The position numbers and the translations under genes are program-made. 64,000 bases of DNA from positions 434,001 through 498,000 of the forward strand of contig NZ_JACYHF010000002.1 of the NCBI RefSeq assembly GCF_016482685.1, read 5' to 3'. The notes beneath the pieces were generated by a model. That model was not told the DNA's origin and ran no database searches. It worked only from the letters and a program-made list of their open reading frames with translations. The DNA is from Streptomyces sp. DSM 110735 (lineage in GTDB: Bacteria; Actinomycetota; Actinomycetes; Streptomycetales; Streptomycetaceae). This document shows positions 41,270-51,406 of this stretch, piece after piece; positions within the stretch are counted from its first letter, which is position 1; each line of letters opens with the position of its first letter.

Positions 41270-42397
41270 CTACGGGCGGGTCTCGCCGATCACCCGGACC
41301 GCGCGCGCGATCTCCTCCCCCGTCAGGTCCGCCCGCGCCGTCAGCCGCAGCCGGGAGATCCCGTCCGGCACCGACGGCGGCCGGAAGCACCCCACGGCGA
41401 GACCGGCGGCACGGCAGCGCGCCGCCCACTCGACCGCGTCGGACGCGGAAGGGGCGCGTACGGAGACCACGGCGGCGTCGGGGCGTACGGCGTCCAGCCC
41501 CTCGGCGGTCAGGCGCGTGTGCAGCTCGGCGGCGACCGCGCGGGCCCGCGCCGCCCGCTCGGGTTCGCGGCGCAGCAGCCGCAGCGCGGCGAGGGCGGCG
41601 CCGACGGAGGCGGGGGCGAGACCGGTGTCGAAGATGAACGTACGGGCTGTGTTCACGAGGTGGGCGATGACCCGCTCGGGACCGAGCACCACGCCGCCCT
41701 GGCTGCCGAGCGACTTGGACAGGGTGGCCGTGGCCACCACGTCACCGGCGCCCGCGAGCCCGGCGGCGTGCGGCGCGCCCCGGCCGCCGTCGCCCAGGAC
41801 GCCGAGCCCGTGGGCGTCGTCCACCACCAGACCCGCGCCGTGCGCCCGGCACGCGGCGGCGAGGGCGCCGAGCGGGGCGGCGTCGCCGTCCACGGAGAAC
41901 ACCGTGTCGGAGACGGCGACGGCGGCGCCCCGATGGGTGCCGAGCGCCTTGTCCACCGCCTCCGGGTCGGCGTGGGAGACGACCTGGGTGGTGCCCCGGG
42001 CGAGTCGGCAGCCGTCGATGAGCGAGGCGTGGTTGCCCGCGTCGGAGACGATCAGCGAGCCGTGCGGGGCGAGCGCGGTGACGGCGGCGAGGTTCGCGGC
42101 GTACCCGGAGGAGAAGACCAGGGCGGCTTCGAAGCCGCAGAAGGCGGCGAGTTCGCGCTCCAGCTCGGTGTGCAGCTCGGTGGTGCCGGTGACCAGGCGG
42201 GAGCCGGTGGAGCCGCCGCCCCAGGCGCGGGCGGCGTGGACGGCGCCCTCGGTGGTCTCGGGGTGGCGGGCGAGTCCCAGGTAGTCGTTGCTCGCGAGGT
42301 CGAGCAGCGGGGAGTCGGAGGGGCGGGGGCGCAGGGTGCGTACCAGTCCGGCGCGGCGGCGGGCCCCGGCCTCCTCGTCGATCCAGCCGAACGCCAT
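41270..42397 (-). CDS. bioF: 8-amino-7-oxononanoate synthase
   Basis: 375 residues. The PLP enzyme landmarks are LASNDYLGLARHP, GSTGSRLVTGT, VDDAHGLGVLG and the cofactor lysine in TLSKSLGSQGG. It condenses pimeloyl-CoA/ACP with alanine, the first ring-building step of biotin synthesis. It is divergent from bioB, which starts 147 bases away. Confidence 0.93.
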   Translation of the reverse strand: MAFGWIDEEAGARRRAGLVRTLRPRPSDSPLLDLASNDYLGLARHPETTEGAVHAARAWGGGSTGSRLVTGTTELHTELERELAAFCGFEAALVFSSGYAANLAAVTALAPHGSLIVSDAGNHASLIDGCRLARGTTQVVSHADPEAVDKALGTHRGAAVAVSDTVFSVDGDAAPLGALAAACRAHGAGLVVDDAHGLGVLGDGGRGAPHAAGLAGAGDVVATATLSKSLGSQGGVVLGPERVIAHLVNTARTFIFDTGLAPASVGAALAALRLLRREPERAARARAVAAELHTRLTAEGLDAVRPDAAVVSVRAPSASDAVEWAARCRAAGLAVGCFRPPSVPDGISRLRLTARADLTGEEIARAVRVIGETRP

Positions 42398-42423
42398 GGG
42401 TCCTCCGGTGCTTTTGTAGGTAG

Positions 42424-42444
42424 CGGACAGACACTAGCGGTCCG
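42424..42444. promoter_or_regulatory. Inverted repeat in the bioF-bioB divergent region
   Basis: CGGAC (42424-42428) and GTCCG (42440-42444) are 5-bp arms around an 11-bp spacer. It could be a control site for both biotin transcription units, but the arms are short and in GC-rich DNA chance is possible. Confidence 0.3.
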
Positions 42445-42544
42445 GGCGTCCGCCCATGATGTGGCAATACCCACACTCCGAACGGCGTCTGTTGTGTGAA
42501 GTCTCCTTGGCCAGGGGCGGTGCCGTAGGACAGGATCGGGCCCC

Positions 42545-43813
42545 ATGGACCTCCTGAACACGCTGGTGGACAAGGGACTTCGGCGCGAGACGCCGACACG
42601 CGCCGAGGCGCTCGCCGTGCTGGCCACCTCCGACGACGAACTGCTCGACGTGGTGGCGGCGGCCGGGAAGGTGCGGCGGCACTGGTTCGGGCGGCGGGTG
42701 AAACTCAACTATCTGGTCAACCTCAAGTCCGGTCTGTGCCCGGAGGACTGTTCCTACTGCTCGCAGCGGCTCGGCTCGACGGCGGGCATCCTCAAGTACT
42801 CCTGGCTGAAGCCGGACCAGGCGTCCGAGGCGGCCGCCGCGGGGCTCGCCGGGGGCGCGAAGCGGGTGTGCCTGGTGGCGTCGGGGCGCGGACCGACGGA
42901 CCGGGACGTGGACCGGGTCTCGGAGACCATCAAGGCGATCAAGGACCAGAACGAGGGCGTGGAGGTGTGCGCCTGTCTGGGTCTGCTCTCCGACGGGCAG
43001 GCGGAGCGGCTGCGCGCGGCGGGCGCCGACGCCTACAACCACAACCTCAACACCTCCGAGGCGACCTACGGCGACATCACCACCACCCACACGTACGCCG
43101 ATCGGGTGGACACGGTGCACAAGGCGCACGCGGCGGGGCTCTCCGCCTGCTCGGGGCTGATCGCGGGCATGGGCGAGAGCGACGCGGATCTGGTGGACGT
43201 GGTGTTCGCGCTGCGCGAGCTGGACCCGGACTCCGTTCCGGTGAACTTCCTGATCCCGTTCGAGGGCACTCCGCTGGCCAAGGAGTGGAACCTCACCCCA
43301 CAGCGCTGTCTGCGGATCCTGGCGATGGTCCGCTTCGTCTGCCCGGACGTGGAGGTGCGCATCGCGGGCGGTCGCGAGGTCCATCTGCGCACGCTCCAGC
43401 CGCTCGCGCTGCACCTCGCCAACTCGATCTTCCTCGGCGACTACCTGACCAGCGAGGGTCAGGCGGGCAAGGCCGACCTGGAGATGATCGCGGACGCCGG
43501 GTTCGAGGTGGAGGGCGCGGACGAGGTGACGCTGCCGGAGCACCGGGCGGCGGGCGGGGGCGGCTGCGGTTCGGGCGCCGCCGGGGAGGGCGACTGCGGT
43601 TCGCACGGTGTGTGCGGCACGGCGGACTCCGCACCGGCGACGACTCCGGCGCGGGCGACGACTCCGGCACAGGCGAAGACCCCGGCGCAGGCGACCGCCC
43701 CGGACGAGGCGGAAACCCCGGCCGGTGCCAAGCCCGCCGGAGGCACCCCCCGTACCGACCTCGTCGCCGTACGCCGCCGTGGCGCCGGAACCGACCTCGC
43801 GCCCAATGCCTGA
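42545..43813 (+). CDS. bioB: Biotin synthase with a Cys/Thr-Pro-rich tail
   Basis: 422 residues, about 75-90 more than the E. coli enzyme. The radical-SAM cluster motif CPEDCSYC gives C65, C69 and C72; later Cys residues (VCLVASG, CACLGLL) and VRIAGGREV place the [2Fe-2S] ligands. The extra tail after about 335 begins [19 protein letters not shown], with three Cys, and runs into a degenerate TPA-rich repeat. The Cys-rich start of the tail is common in actinobacterial BioB; its role is unknown. It inserts sulfur into dethiobiotin. Confidence 0.94.
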   Translation: MDLLNTLVDKGLRRETPTRAEALAVLATSDDELLDVVAAAGKVRRHWFGRRVKLNYLVNLKSGLCPEDCSYCSQRLGSTAGILKYSWLKPDQASEAAAAGLAGGAKRVCLVASGRGPTDRDVDRVSETIKAIKDQNEGVEVCACLGLLSDGQAERLRAAGADAYNHNLNTSEATYGDITTTHTYADRVDTVHKAHAAGLSACSGLIAGMGESDADLVDVVFALRELDPDSVPVNFLIPFEGTPLAKEWNLTPQRCLRILAMVRFVCPDVEVRIAGGREVHLRTLQPLALHLANSIFLGDYLTSEGQAGKADLEMIADAGFEVEGADEVTLPEHRAAGGGGCGSGAAGEGDCGSHGVCGTADSAPATTPARATTPAQAKTPAQATAPDEAETPAGAKPAGGTPRTDLVAVRRRGAGTDLAPNA

Positions 43814-45086
43814 CCTCGGCACGGCAGAGCTGCTGGACCTCGACCGGCGGCACGTGTGGCATCCGTACGGCCCGATGCCCGGGCGCGCCGAACCGCTCGT
43901 CGTGGAGTCGGCGAGCGGGGTGCGGCTGCGACTGGCGGACGGCGGCGGCGAGTTGATCGACGGCATGTCGTCCTGGTGGTCCGCGATCCACGGCTACCGG
44001 CACCCGGTGCTCGACGAGGCGGCGCGCGCGCAACTGGACCGGATGAGCCATGTGATGTTCGGCGGGCTCACGCACGAGCCCGCCGTCCGGCTGGCGAAGC
44101 TCCTTGTCGACATGTCGCCGGAGGGGCTTGAGCACGTCTTCCTCGCGGACTCCGGCTCGGTGTCCGTCGAGGTCGCCGTCAAGATGTGCCTGCAGTACTG
44201 GCGCTCGCTGGGTCGTCCTGCCAAGCGGCGGCTGCTGACCTGGCGCGGCGGCTACCACGGCGACACCTGGCACCCGATGTCGGTGTGCGACCCGGAGGGC
44301 GGGATGCACGGGCTGTGGTCCGGCGCCCTGCCGCGCCAGGTGTTCGCGGACGCGCCGCCCGCCGCGTACGAGGAGTCGTACGCCGGTCATCTGCGCACGC
44401 TGATCGAGCGGCACGCGGACGAACTGGCCGCCGTGATCGTGGAGCCGGTGGTGCAGGGCGCGGGCGGGATGCGGTTCCACTCCCCCACGTATCTGCGGGT
44501 GCTGCGCGAGGCGTGCGACGCGCACGGCGTGCTGCTGGTGTTCGACGAGATCGCCACCGGGTTCGGGCGCACGGGCGCGCTGTTCGCGGCGGAGCACGCC
44601 GGGGTGACCCCGGATGTGATGTGCGTGGGCAAGGCGCTGACCGGCGGCTATCTGACGATGGCGGCGACGCTGTGCACCGCGCGGGTGGCGGACGGCATCT
44701 CGCGGGGTGAGGTGCCGGTGCTCGCGCACGGTCCGACCTTCATGGGCAATCCGCTCGCCGCCAACGTGGCGTGTGCCTCCGTCGAGTTGCTGCTCGGGCA
44801 GGACTGGCGGACGGAGGTGAAGCGGATCGAGAGCGGTCTGCGCGAGGGTCTGGCGGAGGCGGCGGAGCTGCCCGGCGTGCGGGACGTGCGCGTCCTCGGC
44901 GCCATCGGGGTGGTCCAGCTCGATCACGAGGTGGACATGGCGGCGGCCGGACGGGCCGCCGTGCGGGAGGGCGTGTGGCTGCGCCCGTTCCGCGATCTGG
45001 TCTACACGATGCCGCCGTACGTCACGGACGACGCGGACGTGGCACGGATCGCGCGCGCGGTGTGCGCCGCCGCGCGGGAGGGATGA
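43806..45086 (+). CDS. bioA: Adenosylmethionine-8-amino-7-oxononanoate aminotransferase
   Basis: 426 residues from ATG 43806, overlapping the bioB stop by eight bases. [22 protein letters not shown] and [11 protein letters not shown] are typical BioA blocks; PLP lysine is in [13 protein letters not shown] and [10 protein letters not shown] holds the cofactor Asp. It makes 7,8-diaminononanoate using SAM as amino donor. Confidence 0.95.
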   Translation: MPDLGTAELLDLDRRHVWHPYGPMPGRAEPLVVESASGVRLRLADGGGELIDGMSSWWSAIHGYRHPVLDEAARAQLDRMSHVMFGGLTHEPAVRLAKLLVDMSPEGLEHVFLADSGSVSVEVAVKMCLQYWRSLGRPAKRRLLTWRGGYHGDTWHPMSVCDPEGGMHGLWSGALPRQVFADAPPAAYEESYAGHLRTLIERHADELAAVIVEPVVQGAGGMRFHSPTYLRVLREACDAHGVLLVFDEIATGFGRTGALFAAEHAGVTPDVMCVGKALTGGYLTMAATLCTARVADGISRGEVPVLAHGPTFMGNPLAANVACASVELLLGQDWRTEVKRIESGLREGLAEAAELPGVRDVRVLGAIGVVQLDHEVDMAAAGRAAVREGVWLRPFRDLVYTMPPYVTDDADVARIARAVCAAAREG

Positions 45087-45087
45087 C

Positions 45088-45807
45088 ATGCCGGTACTGA
45101 TGATCACGGGCACGGGCACGGAGGTCGGCAAGACGGTCACGACCGCCGCCGTCGCCGCGGCGGCGCTCGCCGCGGGACGTTCGGTGGCCGTGCTGAAGGC
45201 GGCGCAGACGGGGGTGCGCCCCGACGAGCGCGGGGACGCGGACGAGGTGGTCCGGCTCGCGGGTCCGGTCGCCGCGTCCGAACTCGCCCGCTATCCGGAG
45301 CCGTTGGCGCCGGGTACGGCGGCACGGCGGGCCGGTATGGCTCCGGTGCGTCCGCAGGAGGTCGCCGAGGCGGCGGCGAAGCTGGCCACCGAGCACGATC
45401 TGGTGCTGGTGGAGGGCGCGGGCGGGCTGCTCGTGCGGTTCGATCCGGCGGGCGGCACGCTGGCGGACGCGGCGGTGCTGCTGGGCGCGCCGGTGCTCGT
45501 GGTGGCTCCGGCGGGGCTTGGCACGCTGAACTCCACGGAGCTGACGGCGCGCGAACTGCGTCTGCGCCAGTTGGAGTTGATCGGCGTGGTGATCGGTTCC
45601 TGGCCCAAGGAGCCCGATCTGGCCGCGTGTTGCAATGTGGCCGATCTGCCGGAGGTGGCCGGGGCTCCGCTGCTCGGGGCGATCCCGGCCGGGGCGGGGG
45701 CGCTGTCGCCCGCCGACTTCCGTGCGCAGGCGCCGAGTTGGCTGTCGGCGCGGTTGAGCGGGGAGTGGGACGCGGGAGCCTTCCGGGAACGGCAGGCGGC
45801 GTTCTAG
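45088..45807 (+). CDS. bioD: Dethiobiotin synthetase
   Basis: 239 residues, starting one base after the bioA stop. The P-loop is GTGTEVGKT, with LKAAQTGV and VEGAGGLLVRF as further landmarks. It closes the ureido ring of biotin with CO2 and ATP. Last gene of bioBAD. Confidence 0.95.
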   Translation: MPVLMITGTGTEVGKTVTTAAVAAAALAAGRSVAVLKAAQTGVRPDERGDADEVVRLAGPVAASELARYPEPLAPGTAARRAGMAPVRPQEVAEAAAKLATEHDLVLVEGAGGLLVRFDPAGGTLADAAVLLGAPVLVVAPAGLGTLNSTELTARELRLRQLELIGVVIGSWPKEPDLAACCNVADLPEVAGAPLLGAIPAGAGALSPADFRAQAPSWLSARLSGEWDAGAFRERQAAF

Positions 45808-45935
45808 CGGGTCGGTGCCGCGCGATCGGGCGTGTGCCGGGGTCGTATCCGGTCGGGTGTCCGCGAGGAGGGGACATTCCGCGCGTCCTCGGGAAGAATC
45901 GCCGTAAAGGCGGGACCGTTCCCCGGGAGGCTGCC

Positions 45936-46625
45936 ATGCGACTGTCCTCGACCCGCTCCGGCCGGGCGGCGGGTCCCGACGGCGTCCACCATCCGCTGTT
46001 CGCCCGCTGCTGGGCACGCCTCAGCGCGAACGCGGACACGCGGCTGGGTCTGGGGGAGCTGCGGGAGCGGCTGCTCGCGGGGCTTTCCGGGCGGGTGATC
46101 GAGATCGGCGCGGGCAACGGGCTGAACTTCGCCCGGTATCCGGCGGCGGTCTCGGAGGTCGTGGCGATCGAACCGGAGCCGCTGCTCCGGCGGTTGGCCC
46201 TGCAGGCGGCGCTGCGGGCGGACGTGCCGGTGGACGTCGTACCGGGGACGGCGGAGGCGCTGCCGGTCAAGAGCGAGTCGTTCGACGCGGCTGTGCTGTG
46301 CCTGGTGCTGTGCAGCGTCCAGGACGTGCGGCGGGCGCTGGCGGAGGTGCGGCGGGTGCTCAAGCCCGGCGGCGAGGTCCGCTTCCTGGAGCACGGCCGG
46401 GGCGGCGGGCAGGTGATGCGGGCGACCCAGCGCGTCCTGGACCGCACGGTGTGGCCCCGTCTGGCCGGGGGCTGCCATCTGTCGCGGACCCCGCTGACCG
46501 CGCTGCGCGAGGCGGGTTTCACCGTCGGTCCTTACCACCCCGTGCGCCTCCCGGACCGGGGTCCGAGGCTGCCGTGGTCGTACGGCGTGCTGGGGACGGC
46601 TCGGCGCCCGGGACCCGTGACGTAG
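45936..46625 (+). CDS. Class I SAM-dependent methyltransferase (UbiE/METTL7-like)
   Basis: 229 residues from ATG 45936, with GGGAGG upstream. Motif I is VIEIGAGNGLNF, with an acidic residue at the end of strand 2 (VVAIEPE), and SVQDVRRALAEVRRVLKPGGEVRFLEH is the later signature. The latter recalls METTL7-like thiol methyltransferases more than BioC, so although it follows bioD it is probably not the pimelate-pathway enzyme. Its stop lies inside a 19-bp tandem repeat. Confidence 0.8.
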   Translation: MRLSSTRSGRAAGPDGVHHPLFARCWARLSANADTRLGLGELRERLLAGLSGRVIEIGAGNGLNFARYPAAVSEVVAIEPEPLLRRLALQAALRADVPVDVVPGTAEALPVKSESFDAAVLCLVLCSVQDVRRALAEVRRVLKPGGEVRFLEHGRGGGQVMRATQRVLDRTVWPRLAGGCHLSRTPLTALREAGFTVGPYHPVRLPDRGPRLPWSYGVLGTARRPGPVT

Positions 46626-46670
46626 CCCGGCGCCCGTGACGTAGCCCAGCGCCCGTGACGTGGACGCAGG
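46614..46670. repeat. Three 19-bp tandem repeats over a stop codon
   Basis: Copies begin at 46614, 46633 and 46652 (CCCGTGACGTAGCCCGGCG and variants; the third diverges after ten bases). The first copy encodes the last residues and TAG of the methyltransferase. Repetition of an in-frame TAG unit means slippage here would not extend the protein. Confidence 0.75.
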
Positions 46671-46860
46671 GATCGGTGGCCCACCCGGAAGGGTTAGTGC
46701 CGTGACCGGCACGGCGAGACCACCCCGCCCCGCGCGCCCGGCGCTCCCCGCCCCTGATCCCGCCTCCCACCAGTGCCGTGAAGCGGAGCGGATGTGGGGC
46801 GGGTCACACTAGGCTCGGCTGGGGCAAGGAGTGGGACGTCTAGGTGACCTGGAGGCGGTC

Positions 46861-47673
46861 TTGTTCACATCTGCCGAGGAGAGCGTGCCGGGGTCCGAGC
46901 CGGGGCGGGGCACCGCGGCGCGGGCGCGCGGGCTGACCAAGGCGTACGGCTCGGGCGAGACCGCCGTGATCGCCCTGGACTCGGTCGACGTGGACATCGC
47001 GCGCGGTCGGTTCACCGCCGTGATGGGTCCCTCCGGTTCGGGCAAGTCCACGCTGATGCACTGCCTGGCGGGGCTCGACACCGTATCGGCCGGTCAGGTG
47101 TGGCTCGGGGACACCGAGATCACGGGGCTGAAGGACAAGGAGCTGACCCGGCTGCGCCGCGACCGGATCGGGTTCATGTTCCAGTCGTTCAATCTGATCC
47201 CGACGCTGAACGCGGCAGAGAACATCACGCTGCCGATGGACATCGCGGGTCGCCGGCCCGACGAGCGGTGGCTGGACCAGGTGATCGACACCCTCGGGCT
47301 GCGCGGCAGGCTCAGGCACCGGCCCTCGCAGCTCTCGGGCGGTCAGCAGCAGCGGGTGGCCTGTGCGCGGGCGCTGGCGTCCCGCCCGGAGCTGATCTTC
47401 GCCGACGAGCCGACCGGAAACCTGGACTCACGCGCCGGTCTGGAGGTGCTGGGCTTCCTGCGCAGGGCGGTGGACGAGCTGGGGCAGACCGTCGTCATGG
47501 TCACCCACGACCCGGGCGCCGCCGCCCACTCCGACCTGGTGCTCTTCCTGGGCGACGGCAGGATCGTGGACCGGATGGAGCGGCCGACGGCGGACGCCGT
47601 GCTGGAGCGGATGAAGGCGTTCGACGTGGTGCGCGGGCGGATCGGCGACGACGCCGTGGCGCAGGAGGACTGA
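46861..47673 (+). CDS. ABC transporter ATPase, MacB/LolD type
   Basis: 270 residues from TTG 46861, chosen because GGAGG lies six bases upstream; an in-frame GTG at 46831 would add ten residues but has no spaced ribosome site. Walker A is GPSGSGKST, signature LSGGQQQR, Walker B LIFADEP. The FMFQSFNLIPTLNAAENITLP block is typical of LolD/MacB ATPases that power FtsX-like permeases. Its permease gene follows after six bases. Confidence 0.92.
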   Translation: MFTSAEESVPGSEPGRGTAARARGLTKAYGSGETAVIALDSVDVDIARGRFTAVMGPSGSGKSTLMHCLAGLDTVSAGQVWLGDTEITGLKDKELTRLRRDRIGFMFQSFNLIPTLNAAENITLPMDIAGRRPDERWLDQVIDTLGLRGRLRHRPSQLSGGQQQRVACARALASRPELIFADEPTGNLDSRAGLEVLGFLRRAVDELGQTVVMVTHDPGAAAHSDLVLFLGDGRIVDRMERPTADAVLERMKAFDVVRGRIGDDAVAQED

Positions 47674-47679
47674 TCTCCG

Positions 47680-50247
47680 GTGCTCAAGGCGACGCTGAGA
47701 AGCTTCCTGGCGCACAAGGGACGCCTCGCGCTGTCCGCGCTGGCCGTGCTGCTGTCCGTGGCGTTCGTCGCGGGCAGCCTGATCTTCTCCGACACGGTGA
47801 GCCGGACCTTCGACCGGCTCTTCGCCTCGACGGCGGCCGATGTGACGGTGGGCCCGAAGGAGGACCTGCGCTCCCCGGTGCCGGGCGGCGCCGTGCAGAC
47901 GGTTCCGGCCGCGCTGCGGGACAAGGTCGCCAAGGTGCCCGGGGTGGCGTCGGCGCACGCGGACGTGTCCGTGCAGAACGTCGTGGTGGTCGACAGCCGG
48001 AACAAGTCCGTGGGTCCGACGACCGGCGCCCCCACCATCGCCATGGCCTGGTATCTCACCGACCGCAGCCCGGTCGAGCTGACCTCCGGTCACGCCCCGC
48101 GCGGTGCGGGCGAGGCGCTGCTGGACGCGGACACCGCGAGCAAGAAGCACGTACGGGTCGGGGACACGCTCACCGTGCAGGCGCAGCCGGGGAGCTTCAA
48201 GGTCCGGGTCGTCGGCATCGCCACGTTCACCACGACCAACCCCGGCGCGGCTCTGGTCTTCCTGGACCCGGCGGTGGCGGCGCGCGAGCTGCTGGGCTCG
48301 GACACCCGCGCCACCGCCATCTCGGTGGACGCGGCGCCGGGCGTCGACGACAAGGTGCTCAAGAGCCGGGTGGCGACGGCGGTCGGACCCGGGCACTACG
48401 ACCTGAAGACCGCCGGTGAGCAGGCGAAGTCGGCGGCGGCGAACCTCGGCGGCTTCCTCGACGTGATCAAGTACGTGATGCTGGGATTCGCCGGGATCGC
48501 CGTCCTGGTGGGCATCTTCCTCATCGTCAACACCTTCTCGATGCTGATCGCGCAGCGCACCCGCGAGCTGGGGCTGCTGCGGGCGCTGGGCGCCGACCGG
48601 CGGCAGGTGCGCCGCTCGGTGCTCCTGGAGGCGCTGCTGCTCGGGGTGGTGGGCTCGACGCTGGGTCTCGCGGCGGGGATCGGGCTCGCCTTCGGGCTGA
48701 TCCGGCTGATGGGCGCGTTCGGGATGAACCTGAAGGCGACCGAGATGGTGATCGGCTGGGGCACCCCGGTCGCGGCGTACGTGGTCGGAGTGGGCGTCAC
48801 CTTCGTCGCCGCGTATCTGCCCGCGCGGCGCGCGGCGACCGTCTCCCCGATGGCCGCGCTCTCGGACGCCGAGATCGCGGGCGTCGACAAGCCGCTGACC
48901 GCGCGTGCCGTGGCGGGCGGGGTCGTCGGCGTGGCCGGTGCCGCCGCGCTGGCCGGGTGCGTGGCGTCGGACAAAACCGCTACGGCGGCTTCGCTGCTCG
49001 GGCTCGGTGTGGTGCTGACGCTGATCGCGACGGTGGTCGCGGGACCGCTCCTGGTGCGCCCGGTGATCCGGGTGCTGGGCGCGGCGTTCCCGGCGCTGTT
49101 CGGCTCGGTGGGCCGGATGAGCCAGCGCAACGCGCTGCGCAATCCGCGCCGTACGGGCGCCACGGCGGCGGCGCTGATGGTGGGGCTCGCGCTGGTGGGC
49201 GGGATGTCGGTGGCGAGCGCGTCGATGTCGGCGTCGTTCGACCGGCAGATCGAGCGCACGCTGGGCGCCGACTACGTCGTGCAGAGCCAGAACTTCACGC
49301 CGTTCACCAAGGAGGTCACCCGCGCGGTCGAGGGCACGCGGGGCGTCGGACTGGTCGTCCAGCAGCGGCTGACCCCGCTCGCGCTGCGGCTGCCCGACGG
49401 CAGGCGGGTGGAGACGGCGGCCGCCGGGTACGGACCGCACCTCGACCAGGTCGCCCATCTGGCCTACACCCAGGGCGGGACGACGGCGGCGCTGGCGGAC
49501 GGGCATCTGGCGATGGACGCCGGGTTCGCGAAGGACCACCGGGTGAGGGTCGGCAGCGTGCTGCCGGTGGAGTTCCCGGGCGGACGGCGGGCCGCGCTGA
49601 CGGTGGGCGCGCTCACCAACCTGGACACGGGTGAGGGCTTCGGCACCCAGGGCGGTGTCTTCTTCGGCCTGGGCACCCTGGAGAAGTACGTGCCCGGCGG
49701 TCAGGACTCCTCCCTCTACGTCAACGCCTCCCCCGGCACCGACGCGAGTGAGCTGCGCGGCGCGCTGGACTCCTCCCTCAAGCCGTTCCCGCAGGTCCAG
49801 GTGCGCGACCAGGCGGACTACAAGAAGCTGGTCCACGACCAGATCTCCGTCCTGCTCTACCTGGTGTACGCCCTGCTCGGTCTCGCCATCGTCATCGCGG
49901 TGCTCGGTGTGGTGAACACGCTCGCGCTCTCGGTGGTCGAGCGCACCCGCGAGATCGGTCTGCTGCGCGCGATCGGGCTCAGCAGGCGGCAGTTGCGCCG
50001 GATGATCCGCCTGGAGTCCGTGGTGATCGCGGTCTTCGGCGCGGTCCTCGGACTCGCCCTCGGTCTGGTCTGGGGCGTCTGCGGACAGCAGGTCCTGGCC
50101 CTGCGCGGGCTGAAGGAACTGGCCGTCCCCTGGGGCACGATCGTCGCCGTGGTGATCGGCGCGGCGGTGGTCGGCGTGGTCGCCGCCCTGCTCCCGGCGC
50201 TGCGCGCCTCGCGGATGAACGTGCTGGCGGCCATCGCCCACGAGTGA
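47680..50247 (+). CDS. FtsX-like ABC permease, double-module
   Basis: 855 residues from GTG 47680, with CAGGAGGAC upstream. A first membrane helix at about 17-37 is followed by an extracellular MacB-type domain, three helices with the FtsX motif RTRELGLLRALGADRRQVRRSV, then a second N-terminal helix, a second extracellular domain, and a final three-helix FtsX block (RTREIGLLRAIGLSRRQLRRM). This eight-to-ten-helix double module is the actinobacterial form. With the ATPase it forms a mechanotransmission exporter for peptides, lipids or drugs; substrate unknown. Confidence 0.9.
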   Translation: MLKATLRSFLAHKGRLALSALAVLLSVAFVAGSLIFSDTVSRTFDRLFASTAADVTVGPKEDLRSPVPGGAVQTVPAALRDKVAKVPGVASAHADVSVQNVVVVDSRNKSVGPTTGAPTIAMAWYLTDRSPVELTSGHAPRGAGEALLDADTASKKHVRVGDTLTVQAQPGSFKVRVVGIATFTTTNPGAALVFLDPAVAARELLGSDTRATAISVDAAPGVDDKVLKSRVATAVGPGHYDLKTAGEQAKSAAANLGGFLDVIKYVMLGFAGIAVLVGIFLIVNTFSMLIAQRTRELGLLRALGADRRQVRRSVLLEALLLGVVGSTLGLAAGIGLAFGLIRLMGAFGMNLKATEMVIGWGTPVAAYVVGVGVTFVAAYLPARRAATVSPMAALSDAEIAGVDKPLTARAVAGGVVGVAGAAALAGCVASDKTATAASLLGLGVVLTLIATVVAGPLLVRPVIRVLGAAFPALFGSVGRMSQRNALRNPRRTGATAAALMVGLALVGGMSVASASMSASFDRQIERTLGADYVVQSQNFTPFTKEVTRAVEGTRGVGLVVQQRLTPLALRLPDGRRVETAAAGYGPHLDQVAHLAYTQGGTTAALADGHLAMDAGFAKDHRVRVGSVLPVEFPGGRRAALTVGALTNLDTGEGFGTQGGVFFGLGTLEKYVPGGQDSSLYVNASPGTDASELRGALDSSLKPFPQVQVRDQADYKKLVHDQISVLLYLVYALLGLAIVIAVLGVVNTLALSVVERTREIGLLRAIGLSRRQLRRMIRLESVVIAVFGAVLGLALGLVWGVCGQQVLALRGLKELAVPWGTIVAVVIGAAVVGVVAALLPALRASRMNVLAAIAHE

Positions 50248-50329
50248 GCCCCGCGTTCGTCCCCGGCCGGGCGCCGGGCGTGATGGAATCGCGGGGACAG
50301 CTCAACTCGCCTCAGGGACAGGAGAGTTC

Positions 50330-51211
50330 ATGCCGCGCCCGTTCCGGTTCGGAGTCAACCTGCTCGCCCCGTCGCCCGGTGCCGAGTGGCGGGCGAGATG
50401 CCGGCTGGCCGAGGAGCTGGGGTACGACGTGATCCTGGTCCCCGATCATCTCGGCATGGTCGCGCCGTTCCCGGCGCTGGTGGCGGCAGCGGCGGTGACC
50501 GAGCGGCCCCGGCTCGGCACGCTGGTGCTCAACGCGGGGCTGTGGAACCCCACCCTGCTGGCCCGCGAGGTCGCCACCACGGACGCGCTGACCGAGGGGC
50601 GTCTGGAGCTGGGTCTGGGCGCCGGGTACGTCCGTGCCGAGCACGAGCGGGCGGGGCTGCCGTTCGGTGCCCCTAAGGAGCGGGCGGATCATCTGCGCCG
50701 CACGGTGGAGGAGCTGGAGCGGCTGCTCGGCACCGGCGAGGCGGGGTTCCGGCCCGCGCGGGAGCGGGTGCCGCTGCTGATCGGCGGCGACGGCGAGCGC
50801 ACGCTGCCGCTGGGCGTGGCGCACGCGGACGTCATCGGCTTCACCGGGGCACGGATGGTGGGCGGGCGTCTGCGCGCGCTCCCGGCGAAGGAGGTGGCCG
50901 AGCGGGTGGCCCGCTACGAGGAGCTGGCGGCGGACCGTGCCGTACCGGCGGAGCGGAACCTGCTGATCCAGGTCGTCGCCGTCACCGACGATCCGGCGAC
51001 GGTGCTCGCCCCGCTGCTGGAGCGGCAGCCGGGGCTGACCCTGGAGGAGGCGCTGGAGCTGCCCGTCGTCCTGGTCGGCTCGCTGGACGAGGTCGTGGCG
51101 AAGGCGCTCGCGCTGCGGGAGCGGTACGGGTTCTCGTATCTGACCGTGCTGGAGCCGTACCTGGAGGTGTTCGCGCCGGTACTGGAGCGGCTGCGCGCCG
51201 CGGACGTTTAG
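50330..51211 (+). CDS. LLM-class F420-dependent oxidoreductase
   Basis: 293 residues. FRFGVNLLAPSPGAEWRA, LAEELGYDVILVPDHLG and LELGLGAGYVRAEHERAGLPF are the luciferase-like monooxygenase pattern of the F420-dependent group. The substrate cannot be deduced. GGACAGGAGAG about ten bases upstream is the ribosome site. Confidence 0.87.
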   Translation: MPRPFRFGVNLLAPSPGAEWRARCRLAEELGYDVILVPDHLGMVAPFPALVAAAAVTERPRLGTLVLNAGLWNPTLLAREVATTDALTEGRLELGLGAGYVRAEHERAGLPFGAPKERADHLRRTVEELERLLGTGEAGFRPARERVPLLIGGDGERTLPLGVAHADVIGFTGARMVGGRLRALPAKEVAERVARYEELAADRAVPAERNLLIQVVAVTDDPATVLAPLLERQPGLTLEEALELPVVLVGSLDEVVAKALALRERYGFSYLTVLEPYLEVFAPVLERLRAADV

Positions 51212-51222
51212 ACCATTCGGGG

Positions 51223-51250
51223 TTTTCGTTCAGTTTCGAGACGGTATACA
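51223..51250 (+). promoter_or_regulatory. Candidate promoter of the DEAD-box helicase gene
   Basis: TTTTCG (51223-51228) and TATACA (51245-51250) are 16 bases apart in a locally AT-rich patch. The start codon lies 157 bases downstream, so a long leader would result, as seen in cold-regulated helicase genes elsewhere. Confidence 0.45.
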
Positions 51251-51406
51251 TGCTTCCGTACCGCGTGACCCGCACGGGGTGCGCCCGGGCGCGGTGTGGA
51301 GCCCGTACGGCCCGGACGCGGCCGTACGTCTTGCGGGCGGCCCGGCGCAGTGCGCGTCGGGTCCGCCGGGCGCCCCCGCTACCGCCTTCCGGAAGAGGGA
51401 TGCGCC

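Noticed and set aside
45936..46625. Assignment of the methyltransferase as BioC
   Set aside because: It follows bioD, but the motif after motif III resembles METTL7/UbiE-like enzymes, and the 128-base gap argues against tight coupling to bioBAD.
47428..50241. A 937-codon open frame on the minus strand
   Set aside because: It lies wholly opposite the ABC permease. Its product is a low-complexity run of Arg, His, Gln and Gly, as expected from the reverse complement of GC-rich coding DNA, with no domain.
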